Source: Agelaius tricolor
Taxonomy: Eukaryota > Chordata > Aves > Passeriformes > Icteridae
Length of the DNA stretch: 64,000 bases
Assembly (NCBI GenBank): GCA_023055355.1
Contig: JALJCS010000001.1
Location: 68,923,381-68,987,380, forward strand
Direction: 5' to 3'
Shown piece after piece: positions 61,901 to 64,000 of this stretch. Position 1 is the stretch's first letter, and every line of letters begins with the position of its first letter. Both the position numbers and the translations under genes were made by a program. A model generated the notes under the pieces. It was not told the origin of the DNA. It was given only the letters and a program-made list of their open reading frames with translations, and ran no database searches.

Positions 61901-63632
61901 GTATAGAACCGGTCCAGTATAGCACTTCTTATGTCAAGTTCTAACCAAAGTTCTGCATGCCCAGTAATTTGTCTGGTTTTCCCAACTGTACCAACTGGTC
62001 TAACAAAGGGTGCTGCTTCCCTTACTGCTTCACACCTCCCTTCCTGTATAATGCAAATGCAATTCATAAACAAAATTCACCCTGGAAAAGCAGCTTTTCC
62101 CTGCTTGTCACTGCAGCAGTTCAGTAACTTCTTAGTAAGGATCTGTGTGTATTTAGCATTAACTATCTGCCCTCTTTGAATGCATTACAAAAGACCTGTT
62201 TTGTGAAAACCATTTTGCTGAATGAATAAGATCAGCAACTATAATTCATTTTTTAAATGTACACATCTCTATCAGTACAGCTTGTCTGAGTGATTTATTA
62301 AGGAGTCACTTTCTCCTGTAATTCTTTATTTGCTTCAGTCAATACATTTTGTCCAAGAGTGGATAAAATAGAACATGAGGATCATTTTAGTTGTGTTTGT
62401 TGGTGCCCTTCTAGAAAAAAAATAATATTTTTTGGTTACAACTGTATCAAAACCCTCTAGAATTAACTATAAGTTGCTTCCTTGTGAGAGACCATTTACA
62501 AGGGCATGTAGTGACAGGACCAGGAGGAATGGCTTCAAACTGACAGTAAATTTAGATTAGATATTAGGAGGAAATTCTTTGCTGTGAGGGTGGTGAGGCT
62601 GGAACAGGTTGCCCAGAAAACCTGTGGATGCCCCATCCCATTAAATATTGAAGGCCAGGTTGGATGTGAACGAGCAATCCAATCTTATGAAAGATGTTCC
62701 TGTCCATGGCAGGGGGGTTGGAACAAGATGATTTTTAAGGTCCCTTCCAATCCAAACCATTCTATGATTCTGTGATTTTCAGTCAGCATAGAGTCAGCAT
62801 AATCAGGAACAACTTCAACATTTGAAAAGCCTGAGTGGCTGGGCTCAGAGTTTGGAGTTCTCTGGCAATCACCACCAGGAATCTCATGTCCCACAACAGG
62901 GCCACAACACTGCTTTGCTGCTGCTGCACCATTTCCATGAAAAAAGATATTAATCCATTAACTAAAACAGAGGTGCAAAATTCAGAATTATGTTCACCTT
63001 CTAGCTCTTCCAGAGATTTACTTGTAAGCTTGAACAAGTAACTTCAAAGTAATTCTTAATTTTGCTATTCATTCCTTTCTCATATCTTTTCTGCTTGTTT
63101 ATACTTGGGTTTTCATGACTGTTTTCCTTATTAAGTGGCTAGCAAGATGCCAAAAACATCATCTGATGCCTCTAAACACTAATTTATCACACAGGAAATT
63201 ATAGAGTAGAGGTACTAGTAAATGAGTGAAATTAGCTCTTATTTTTAAATCTTTTCTTGAATTCTTCCTTGAGATAATTAGGAATGTCTCTGAACTATTG
63301 AATCTGAACAATTAAACAAACAAACAAACAAACAAAAAACCAACCAAAAAAAAAAAAAACCAACCCACCCTAAATATTATTTAAAAGGTACTTTATTTTG
63401 AAGAATTTAATGAAGTCATGTTTTCCTTTCTCTTGGGTACTTGACCTGTTTTGAGTGAGGAATACAACATTATTACAACAGAAGGTAAAAAGAGAAAAGG
63501 AGGGGGTTTACAGTGATGATTACATTCTTTTCCCTTAGGTTACTGTGAAACTGAATAATGGAATCAGGGATTTTTCAACTTCAGTGACATTGAAACAGAG
63601 TCTCTGCGACGGCAGGTGGCATCGAATTGCAG
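1846..63632 (+). CDS. LAMA4: Laminin subunit alpha-4, partial: 34 internal coding exons
   Basis: This is the alpha chain of laminin-411, -421 and -423, secreted trimers of the vascular endothelial, muscle, fat and nerve basement membrane. Its LG domains bind integrins and other receptors; the coiled coil pairs with beta and gamma chains. Joining exons 1846-1970 through 63539-63632 gives 1637 codons plus one base with matching phases throughout. Order of domains by residue within the window product: laminin EGF-like modules 1-172, coiled coil about 173-735, LG1 735-939, LG2 940-1133, LG3 1134-1300, basic linker to about 1370, LG4 to 1562, LG5 from 1563. The short N-terminal arm, strings such as [20 protein letters not shown] and MGLAIKND-like LG1 text, and the lysine-rich LG3-LG4 linker are those of LAMA4 and not of LAMA1, 2, 3 or 5. 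Signal peptide, first EGF-like module, end of LG5 and both UTRs are outside. N-glycosylation sequons occur in the EGF, coil and LG parts. Confidence 0.97.
1971..5982. other. LAMA4 intron 1
   Basis: 4.0 kb of mostly unique intronic DNA. It holds an AGAAAA simple repeat at 2598-2633 and a GC-richer patch at about 3270-3700 with overlapping short ORFs on both strands that look fortuitous. The 3' end lacks a strong pyrimidine tract (see the finding on the E2 acceptor). Confidence 0.7.
2598..2633. repeat. (AGAAAA)n simple repeat
   Basis: About six copies of a 6-base purine unit. It gives a lysine-only stretch in a chance 66-codon ORF. Confidence 0.9.
5983..6063 (+). CDS. LAMA4: LAMA4 E2: EGF-like module
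   Basis: An 81-base exon. AA from E1 plus C gives Asn, then [20 protein letters not shown] and AGPNCE, ending AG before GTAAGA. The equivalent human segment reads FAESCYRKNGAVRCICNENY. Exact phase continuity with E1 and E3 fixes the acceptor at ATTCCAG, although that site has a poor pyrimidine tract and a tempting CTTTGCAG lies 8 bases further on. No start codon is involved because this is an internal exon. Confidence 0.95.
6151..6180. repeat. Perfect 13-bp inverted repeat with 4-base loop
   Basis: CATAAGATTTCTC at 6151-6163 pairs exactly with GAGAAATCTTATG at 6168-6180 around TGGG. It lies 88 bases after the E2 donor, in the sense transcript. No terminator role applies in a vertebrate intron; an RNA hairpin is possible. 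Confidence 0.9.
8286..8463 (-). mobile_element. CR1 LINE fragment, 3' end, antisense
   Basis: Read on the plus strand, it begins TCATAGAAGAGTTCAGGCTG and continues through GGGACCTTAAAAGTCATCTG, the CCCCTGCCATGGGC block and CTTCTCTGGGCAACTTGTTC. This is the reverse complement of the well-known bird CR1 3' region. Only the 3' end is present, as is usual after 5'-truncated insertion. No coding capacity. Edges are approximate. Confidence 0.9.
10655..10869 (+). CDS. LAMA4: LAMA4 E3: EGF-like modules
   Basis: A 215-base exon encoding [20 protein letters not shown], then [36 protein letters not shown] and [15 protein letters not shown]. It is nearly identical to human LAMA4 over this span. It completes one laminin EGF-like module and carries most of the next. 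It ends in phase 1 before GTACTG. NCT is a sequon. CpG-rich codons in the second half are much denser than in the flanking introns. Confidence 0.97.
10870..14825. other. LAMA4 intron 3
   Basis: 4.0 kb with no gene or recognisable transposon. The part from about 13.0 to 14.3 kb is very AT-rich and has short inverted repeats at 14169-14190 and 14211-14226. It could hold conserved non-coding sequence, but that cannot be judged without an alignment. Confidence 0.7.
14169..14226. repeat. Pair of short inverted repeats
   Basis: TTAAACCT and AGGTTTAA flank a 6-base loop at 14169-14190. GGCTTTTTAAAAAGCC at 14211-14226 is a perfect 16-base palindrome. Both sit in AT-rich intronic DNA. Confidence 0.85.
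14826..14921 (+). CDS. LAMA4: LAMA4 E4: last EGF-like module
   Basis: A 96-base exon encoding [20 protein letters not shown] and then STDTDCPTI, ending in phase 1 before GTAAGA. It forms the incomplete EGF-like module before the coiled coil. The human counterpart reads CNCGGGPCDSVTGECLEE and DCPTIS. The acceptor CCCAG follows a long CT tract. Confidence 0.95.
14922..16746. other. LAMA4 intron 4
   Basis: 1.8 kb. About a third is an antisense solo LTR (15305-15866). The remainder shows no gene. Open frames of up to 167 codons seen here run through the LTR and are chance. Confidence 0.8.
15305..15866 (-). mobile_element. Solo LTR of an avian endogenous retrovirus, antisense
   Basis: On the plus strand the block starts near TTGTGGTTTAACTCC. 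It passes through CATTCACTACTTCCCATGGG, CAGCCATCTCCAGGA, GGTCTGGAATATCCCTTTGG and GTCAGCTGGGGTCACCTGTC, and ends at AAAGCCAGTACA. I recognise this as the reverse complement of an LTR family common in bird genomes (ERVL-like assignment is tentative). It seems nearly full length with internal gaps. No gag, pol or env sequence flanks it. A clear target-site duplication was not found. Confidence 0.8.
16747..16898 (+). CDS. LAMA4: LAMA4 E5: start of coiled coil
   Basis: The exon encodes [20 protein letters not shown] followed by [20 protein letters not shown] and [11 protein letters not shown]. The SCDKC pair marks the N-terminal end of the coiled coil, where the three laminin chains are disulfide linked. 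NLT is a sequon. It ends in phase 0 before GTACAA. The following intron is only 142 bases (16899-17040), the shortest in the window. Confidence 0.96.
17041..17151 (+). CDS. LAMA4: LAMA4 E6: coiled coil
   Basis: A 111-base phase 0-0 exon (37 codons) encoding [20 protein letters not shown] and then [17 protein letters not shown], a heptad-like helical segment. The acceptor is CCACACACAG and the donor is CAG|GTTTGT, a weaker site with T at +3. Being symmetric, it could be skipped without a frameshift. Confidence 0.94.
17152..19719. other. LAMA4 intron 6
   Basis: 2.6 kb. An old antisense CR1 fragment occupies 17236-17450, about 85 bases after the E6 donor. The rest is AT-rich and featureless to me. 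Confidence 0.75.
17236..17450 (-). mobile_element. Diverged CR1 LINE fragment, antisense
   Basis: Plus-strand text such as AGTTGGAATAGACC, GATCATCTGGTCCAGC and AGAAAACCTGTTCCAGTGTT matches the reverse complement of the CR1 3' region, but with more changes than the copy at 8286. An older insertion. Edges are approximate. Confidence 0.75.
19720..19831 (+). CDS. LAMA4: LAMA4 E7: coiled coil
   Basis: The exon encodes [20 protein letters not shown] and [17 protein letters not shown], ending in phase 1 before GTAAAA. The human counterpart contains SRKGQLVQKES and ASQLVEQ. The acceptor is TATTCATAG. No cysteines, as expected for this part of the coil. Confidence 0.94.
19832..21793. other. LAMA4 intron 7
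   Basis: 2.0 kb of unique-looking intronic DNA. No gene, transposon or notable repeat recognised. It ends in a strong acceptor (TTTTTCCCCCTAG). Confidence 0.7.
21794..21961 (+). CDS. LAMA4: LAMA4 E8: coiled coil
   Basis: The exon encodes [20 protein letters not shown], then [20 protein letters not shown] and DEEENAAEE. It is a charged helical segment with ELSPEEI close to human ELSPKEI. It ends in phase 1 before GTGAGT. The 767-base intron that follows (21962-22728) starts with a GC-richer stretch of about 350 bases that is open on both strands but unlike any protein I know. Confidence 0.95.
22729..22922 (+). CDS. LAMA4: LAMA4 E9: coiled coil
   Basis: The exon encodes [40 protein letters not shown] and [20 protein letters not shown]. 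It matches human LAMA4 in NETRT, VLEQL, KLSDLQEAL and AEDMNR. NDT is a sequon. The exon ends in phase 0 at CAGGAG before GTACTG, and the frame would run on into the intron, so the phase match with E10 fixes the end. Confidence 0.95.
22923..24737. other. LAMA4 intron 9
   Basis: 1.8 kb. An imperfect direct repeat of about 23 bases occurs at 23925-23947 and 23962-23985. A 99-codon antisense ORF at 23850-24149 overlaps it; it has no recognisable product. Nothing else stands out. Confidence 0.7.
23925..23985. repeat. Imperfect direct repeat (about 23 bases, two copies)
   Basis: TTGAAGAATGACCCCACAAA with TCA, and TTGAAGAATGATCCCACAAA with TTCA, are spaced 37 bases apart start to start. Confidence 0.85.
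24738..24854 (+). CDS. LAMA4: LAMA4 E10: coiled coil
   Basis: A 117-base phase 0-0 exon encoding [20 protein letters not shown], then [19 protein letters not shown]. The human equivalent has KQQERVREQMEVVN and SELDDIIK. The acceptor is CCTTTTTAG and the donor is the consensus AAG|GTAAGT. The exon is symmetric, so its loss would keep the frame. Confidence 0.94.
24855..26436. other. LAMA4 intron 10
   Basis: 1.6 kb of AT-rich sequence without recognised repeats. A 127-codon ORF at 25579-25962 is hydrophobic and unlike any family I know; it is treated as chance. Confidence 0.65.
26437..26585 (+). CDS. LAMA4: LAMA4 E11: coiled coil
   Basis: The exon encodes [20 protein letters not shown], then [20 protein letters not shown] and [10 protein letters not shown]. 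It contains two N-glycosylation sequons, NAS and NLS. Human LAMA4 has [17 protein letters not shown] here. It ends in phase 2 before GTAAAA. Confidence 0.96.
26586..28561. other. LAMA4 intron 11
   Basis: 2.0 kb, strongly AT-rich. An A-rich tract with GAAA units lies at 28303-28329. No gene or transposon recognised. Confidence 0.7.
28303..28329. repeat. A-rich / (GAAA)n simple repeat
   Basis: A run of 14 A followed by GAAAGAAAGAAAG. Confidence 0.85.
28562..28703 (+). CDS. LAMA4: LAMA4 E12: coiled coil
   Basis: The exon encodes [20 protein letters not shown], then [20 protein letters not shown] and TTNRVKD. It is very close to human LAMA4 ([17 protein letters not shown]). NAS and NTT are sequons. 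It ends in phase 0 before GTAAGT. The intron after it (28704-29546, 843 bases) shows nothing I recognise. Confidence 0.97.
29547..29643 (+). CDS. LAMA4: LAMA4 E13: coiled coil
   Basis: The exon encodes [20 protein letters not shown], then [13 protein letters not shown], ending in phase 1 before GTAAAT. The human match has GIDTQIIYHKDESENLL. The intron after it (29644-30406, 763 bases) is featureless to me. E14 follows after GTCCCCACAG. Confidence 0.95.
30407..30523 (+). CDS. LAMA4: LAMA4 E14: coiled coil
   Basis: The exon encodes [20 protein letters not shown], then [21 protein letters not shown] is a sequon. It ends in phase 1 before GTTGGA, a donor with T at +3 but with the helpful CAG before and G at +5. 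Phase match with E15 supports this boundary. Confidence 0.94.
30524..31142. other. LAMA4 intron 14
   Basis: A 619-base intron. More than half is a sense-strand LTR fragment (about 30751-31095), leaving only about 50 bases between the LTR and the E15 acceptor. Confidence 0.8.
30751..31095 (+). mobile_element. Truncated LTR of an avian endogenous retrovirus, sense
   Basis: It starts TGTGCTGGTCTTGGCTGCAG and continues with GAGTTAATTTTCTTCACAGT, GTTGATAATACAGAGG, TGACCCCAACTGAC and ATCATGCTCAGTGTATTATA. This is the forward strand of the same LTR family as the copy at 15305-15866. The TATTATAAA-like text near 31020 is where the family's TATA box would lie. The 3' part (R/U5) is missing. Non-coding. 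The 3' edge is approximate. Confidence 0.8.
31143..31328 (+). CDS. LAMA4: LAMA4 E15: coiled coil
   Basis: The exon encodes [40 protein letters not shown] and [20 protein letters not shown]. It matches human QQATAPM, WSQNLQHF and AYNTAVNSARDA. The acceptor is TGTTCTGTAG. It ends in phase 1 before GTAGGG. Confidence 0.95.
34806..34945 (+). mobile_element. CR1 LINE remnant, sense
   Basis: AAGGCCAGGCTGGGTGGGGC, CCCACAGCAGGGGGGTTGGA and ATGTCCCTTCCAACACAAGC follow the order of the CR1 3' end. The terminal ATTCTATG repeats are missing or decayed. Edges are approximate. Confidence 0.78.
35515..35538. repeat. (CAT)8 microsatellite
   Basis: Eight perfect CAT units. Confidence 0.97.
36173..36312 (+). 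CDS. LAMA4: LAMA4 E16: end of coiled coil
   Basis: The exon encodes [20 protein letters not shown], then [20 protein letters not shown] and [24 protein letters not shown] is identical to the end of human LAMA4 domain I and leads straight into LG1. NIS is a sequon. It ends in phase 0 before GTAAAA. The following intron (36313-37517, 1205 bases) is AT-rich with no recognised element. Confidence 0.97.
37518..37691 (+). CDS. LAMA4: LAMA4 E17: LG1 domain start
   Basis: A phase 0-0 exon (58 codons) encoding [20 protein letters not shown], then [20 protein letters not shown] and [11 protein letters not shown]. It gives the first beta strands of the LG1 jelly-roll domain; human has IQVSMMFDGQSAVEVH and QFILYLGSKN. 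The following intron (37692-38719, 1028 bases) shows nothing recognised. Confidence 0.96.
38720..38862 (+). CDS. LAMA4: LAMA4 E18: LG1 domain
   Basis: The exon encodes [20 protein letters not shown], then [20 protein letters not shown] and FSIIKIE. It is close to human [15 protein letters not shown] and VEIPLDSKPVSSWP. It ends in phase 2 before GTAAAG. The intron after it is short (38863-39221, 359 bases) and holds nothing recognised. Confidence 0.97.
39222..39384 (+). CDS. LAMA4: LAMA4 E19: LG1 domain
   Basis: The exon encodes [20 protein letters not shown], then [20 protein letters not shown] and [14 protein letters not shown]. It is nearly identical to human in [20 protein letters not shown]. 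It ends in phase 0 before GTTGGT, a donor with T at +3. Confidence 0.97.
39385..41484. other. LAMA4 intron 19
   Basis: 2.1 kb. A 29-base tandem duplication with a partial third copy begins at 39489. The rest is AT-rich without recognised elements. The acceptor before E20 is CTCTGCACAG. Confidence 0.7.
39489..39553. repeat. 29-bp tandem duplication
   Basis: Two copies (39489-39517 and 39518-39546) that begin TAGTCATTTATCATCTTAGA and differ at one base, followed by a short start of a third (TTAGCCAT). Confidence 0.95.
41485..41618 (+). CDS. LAMA4: LAMA4 E20: LG1 domain end
   Basis: The exon encodes [20 protein letters not shown], then [20 protein letters not shown] and PPCA. FIGCLEL and PPCAR provide the paired cysteines that close LG1. 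It ends in phase 2 before GTAGGG. Intron 20 (41619-42772, 1154 bases) has an A-rich run near 42619 and nothing else recognised. Confidence 0.97.
42773..42944 (+). CDS. LAMA4: LAMA4 E21: LG2 domain start
   Basis: The exon encodes [20 protein letters not shown], then [20 protein letters not shown] and [18 protein letters not shown]. It is very close to human [21 protein letters not shown]. It ends in phase 0 before GTGAGT. Confidence 0.97.
42945..44963. other. LAMA4 intron 21
   Basis: 2.0 kb of AT-rich unique-looking sequence with a T run near 43509. Several short ORFs on both strands show no recognised product. Confidence 0.7.
44964..45095 (+). CDS. LAMA4: LAMA4 E22: LG2 domain
   Basis: A phase 0-0 exon (44 codons) encoding [20 protein letters not shown], then [20 protein letters not shown] and KFHE. 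Human has SMFFRLEMRNGYLHVFYDFG. The donor is GAG|GTACAG. The intron after it (45096-46103, 1008 bases) is unremarkable. Confidence 0.96.
46104..46246 (+). CDS. LAMA4: LAMA4 E23: LG2 domain
   Basis: The exon encodes [20 protein letters not shown], then [20 protein letters not shown] and PAEILHS. Human has [20 protein letters not shown] and [16 protein letters not shown]. It ends in phase 2 at TCCAG before GTTGGT, the same weak-looking donor type as E19. Confidence 0.97.
46957..46978. repeat. Poly(A) run
   Basis: Twenty-two consecutive A. No processed pseudogene or retroelement was recognised directly upstream. Confidence 0.9.
47380..47650 (+). mobile_element. Possible ancient CR1-like LINE fragment
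   Basis: ATTAATGATCTAGAAAG followed by CAGAAGGACCTAGAAATC, GGCAGATGAGACTTGC and ATTCTGAAAAACACCTGG recalls the order of the decayed 3' end of CR1-type ORF2 genes. The match is by eye and weak. It could also be unique sequence. Confidence 0.35.
49761..49896 (+). CDS. LAMA4: LAMA4 E24: LG2 domain end
   Basis: The exon encodes [20 protein letters not shown], then [20 protein letters not shown] and [25 protein letters not shown] and YGCPEDSL match human LAMA4 and carry the LG2 disulfide. The first dozen residues are unlike human (RALRAHLPLDINF) and one residue shorter, although the phase fits exactly. It ends in phase 0 before GTAAGC. Intron 24 (49897-51031, 1135 bases) has a 16-base A run at 50941 and nothing else recognised. 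Confidence 0.94.
51032..51169 (+). CDS. LAMA4: LAMA4 E25: LG3 domain start
   Basis: A phase 0-0 exon (46 codons) encoding [20 protein letters not shown], then [20 protein letters not shown] and FYYSEG. Human has AYFNGQSFIASIQKISFF and [19 protein letters not shown]. The initial ATG is an internal Met. The donor is GGA|GTAAGT. Confidence 0.97.
51170..52682. other. LAMA4 intron 25
   Basis: 1.5 kb. The part from about 51.85 to 52.42 kb is less AT-rich, with CpGs, and holds three GATA motifs within 27 bases (52260-52286). It looks more like a regulatory element than neighbouring intronic DNA. No gene recognised. Confidence 0.6.
52260..52286. promoter_or_regulatory. Candidate GATA-factor element
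   Basis: AGATAG at 52260, TTATCT at 52272 and AGATAA at 52281, the last two forming an inverted pair 3 bases apart. An octamer-like TTTGCATAAATGA lies upstream at 52043. LAMA4 is expressed in endothelium, where GATA2 acts. That link is inference from motifs alone. Confidence 0.3.
52683..52816 (+). CDS. LAMA4: LAMA4 E26: LG3 domain
   Basis: The exon encodes [20 protein letters not shown], then [20 protein letters not shown] and VTPE. NAS is a sequon. It aligns with human SDVFSISLDNGTVIMDVKGIK and YNDGLSHFVISSVSP. It ends in phase 2 before GTAAAG. Intron 26 (52817-54037, 1221 bases) is AT-rich and featureless. Confidence 0.96.
54038..54202 (+). CDS. LAMA4: LAMA4 E27: LG3 domain
   Basis: The exon encodes [20 protein letters not shown], then [20 protein letters not shown] and [18 protein letters not shown] is a sequon. 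FYFGGSP and [14 protein letters not shown] match human. The lysine-rich loop in the first half is also basic in human. It ends in phase 2 before GTGAGT. Intron 27 (54203-54940, 738 bases) includes an AT-rich imperfect tandem repeat at about 54780-54863. Confidence 0.97.
54780..54863. repeat. AT-rich imperfect tandem repeat
   Basis: Repeated units like CAAATATAATTTAAA and ATAATTTAATATAA occur several times with variation, ending with CATTCAAATATAATC. Confidence 0.8.
54941..55094 (+). CDS. LAMA4: LAMA4 E28: LG3 domain end and linker
   Basis: The exon encodes [20 protein letters not shown], then [20 protein letters not shown] and [18 protein letters not shown] closes LG3. The basic linker between LG3 and LG4 then begins, with the KKGKN stretch shared with human. 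NSS is a sequon. The donor is AAG|GTCTGC, unusual in having C at +3. It is fixed by phase 0 continuity with E29. Confidence 0.93.
55095..55812. other. LAMA4 intron 28
   Basis: A 718-base intron within the linker-coding region. It has an unusual donor and a 10-base T-rich tandem repeat at 55592-55643. The reading frame of E28 stays open for about 45 codons into it, without resemblance to laminin. Confidence 0.75.
55592..55643. repeat. About five copies of a TCTTGTTCTG-like 10-mer
   Basis: TTTGTTCTG, TCTTGTTCTG, CCTTGTTCAG, TCTTGTTCCTG and CCTTGTTCTG follow one another with little variation. Confidence 0.9.
55813..56003 (+). CDS. LAMA4: LAMA4 E29: linker between LG3 and LG4
   Basis: The exon encodes [40 protein letters not shown] and [20 protein letters not shown]. 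The first half is diverged and basic; the second matches human from CHL through [17 protein letters not shown]. In the family this linker lies between LG1-3 and the LG4-5 module and is proteolytically sensitive in related chains. It ends in phase 2 before GTAAAG. The acceptor TTCTATGAAG has a T-rich but broken pyrimidine tract. Confidence 0.94.
56004..57508. other. LAMA4 intron 29
   Basis: 1.5 kb. A run of 15 T begins at 56063. Otherwise AT-rich DNA with no recognised element. The acceptor before E30 is TATGTGCCAG. Confidence 0.7.
57509..57698 (+). CDS. LAMA4: LAMA4 E30: LG4 domain start
   Basis: The exon encodes [20 protein letters not shown], then [20 protein letters not shown] and [16 protein letters not shown]. 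It matches human SQFSIRLRTRSSHGMIFYVSD and [14 protein letters not shown] has a Cys where human has Phe. It ends in phase 0 before GTAAGT. The following intron (57699-58523, 825 bases) is unremarkable. Confidence 0.96.
58524..58679 (+). CDS. LAMA4: LAMA4 E31: LG4 domain
   Basis: A phase 0-0 exon (52 codons) encoding [20 protein letters not shown], then [20 protein letters not shown] and [12 protein letters not shown]. Human has [13 protein letters not shown] and [15 protein letters not shown]. The following intron (58680-59504, 825 bases) shows nothing recognised. Confidence 0.97.
59505..59664 (+). CDS. LAMA4: LAMA4 E32: LG4 domain end
   Basis: The exon encodes [20 protein letters not shown], then [20 protein letters not shown] and [25 protein letters not shown] and VTPCFEG hold the LG4 disulfide and match human closely. 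It ends in phase 1 before GTAATA. The following intron (59665-60661, 997 bases) shows no recognised element. Confidence 0.97.
60662..60792 (+). CDS. LAMA4: LAMA4 E33: LG5 domain start
   Basis: The exon encodes [20 protein letters not shown], then [20 protein letters not shown] and RNGQ. It is nearly identical to human ESFNIGLKFEIAFEVRPRSSSG and [13 protein letters not shown]. It ends in phase 0 before GTATAA. Confidence 0.97.
62486..62782 (+). mobile_element. CR1 LINE 3' end, sense
   Basis: Order on the plus strand: GACCATTTACAAGGGCATGT, ATATTAGGAGGAAATTCTTT, GAACAGGTTGCCCAGA, GGCAGGGGGGTTGGAACAAG, AAGGTCCCTTCCAATCCAAA and the terminal ATTCTATGATTCTGTGATT. This is the standard bird CR1 3' end, 5'-truncated. 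It is the best preserved copy in the window. Confidence 0.95.
63314..63359. repeat. (AAAC)n and poly(A) simple repeat
   Basis: About six AAAC units, then a mixed AACC part and a 14-base A run. Confidence 0.93.
63539..63632 (+). CDS. LAMA4: LAMA4 E34: LG5 domain
   Basis: The exon encodes [20 protein letters not shown], then [11 protein letters not shown], ending in phase 1 before GTCAGT. Human has [25 protein letters not shown]. The Cys pairs with one in a later exon outside the window. One or two more coding exons should follow downstream. Confidence 0.97.
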
Positions 63633-64000
63633 GTCAGTAAAAGGTGATTGTTCCGTATTTAAGGTAACAAAGCCCGTCTCTTGCTCCCCAGATATCCATC
63701 TCCATGGGCTAGAGCACTGGCAATGCAGAAGCATTTTCAGTTCTTCTTTTTCACCTGCCAAGACCCAAGTTTGTGTGAAAGACACAGTCTTAGTCATCCC
63801 TCAGACACAGAACTGTAGGGCTTCCTGGGAAGACAAGCACAGGTTCCTACAAAGATAGGGAAAACAAACAAAGATGGAAGCTCCCTGTTCAAAGAACAGA
63901 AAGCAGCCCATCTGAAATTCTGGCTACCTTTCCTAATTCATATACCAGATTATAGTCTTCCTTTCCCAATTAGAGGTTAAATAAATTGATAGAATGCAGT
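63633..64000. other. Start of LAMA4 intron 34
   Basis: Intronic sequence to the window edge. No exon or repeat recognised. Confidence 0.8.

Larger units (their letters stand above)
60793..63538. other. LAMA4 intron 33
   Basis: 2.7 kb. A sense CR1 3' end lies at 62486-62782 and an (AAAC)n stretch with a poly(A) run at 63314-63359. The remainder is AT-rich without a recognised gene. Confidence 0.75.

Noticed and set aside
1846..63632. Identity as LAMA3 or LAMA2
   Set aside because: Early comparison considered both. The EGF-module text, the short coil, the [10 protein letters not shown] linker end and the LG5 sequence fit LAMA4 much better than either.
1..64000. CRISPR arrays, tRNA or rRNA genes, operons, phage or plasmid functions
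   Set aside because: No regularly spaced repeats, cloverleaf genes or prokaryotic gene layout were seen. The window is one intron-rich vertebrate gene.

Overview
The window is vertebrate genomic DNA, almost certainly from a bird. It lies wholly inside one large split gene on the plus strand. The bird assignment rests on chicken-repeat-1 (CR1) LINE fragments in both orientations, including the typical 3' end with ATTCTATGATTCTGTGATT near 62.76 kb, and on two copies of an LTR type that I know from bird genomes. No bacterial, phage or operon features were found.

The gene is LAMA4, laminin subunit alpha-4. I can place 34 consecutive coding exons (E1 at 1846-1970 to E34 at 63539-63632), all with GT-AG introns. 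Together they give 4912 coding bases, an unbroken reading frame of 1637 codons plus one base. The phases match at all 33 junctions, with no stop or frameshift. The product matches my memory of human LAMA4 (about 1820 residues) along its length and fits LAMA1, LAMA2, LAMA3 and LAMA5 much less well. The 5' exons (signal peptide and first EGF-like module) lie before the window. The last part of the fifth LG domain and the 3' UTR lie after it. If the human layout of 39 exons holds, E1-E34 are exons 4-37; that numbering is inferred.

Layout: 1-1845 is upstream intron. E1-E4 (1.8-14.9 kb) encode laminin EGF-like modules. E5-E16 (16.7-36.3 kb) encode the long coiled coil (domain I/II) that pairs with beta and gamma chains. 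E17-E20 encode LG1, E21-E24 LG2, and E25 to mid-E28 LG3. The rest of E28 and most of E29 encode a basic linker. E30-E32 encode LG4, and E33-E34 the start of LG5. Introns make up over 92% of the window and are mostly AT-rich unique DNA with CR1 fragments, an antisense LTR in intron 4, a sense LTR fragment ending close upstream of E15, simple repeats and short inverted or tandem repeats.

No second gene, RNA gene or novel system is convincingly supported. The points most worth a second look are the two LTRs of one family in opposite orientation around E5-E14, two unusual splice sites (E2 acceptor, E28 donor), a perfect 13-bp hairpin after E2, a cluster of GATA motifs in intron 25, and bird-specific changes in LG2, LG4 and the LG3-LG4 linker.
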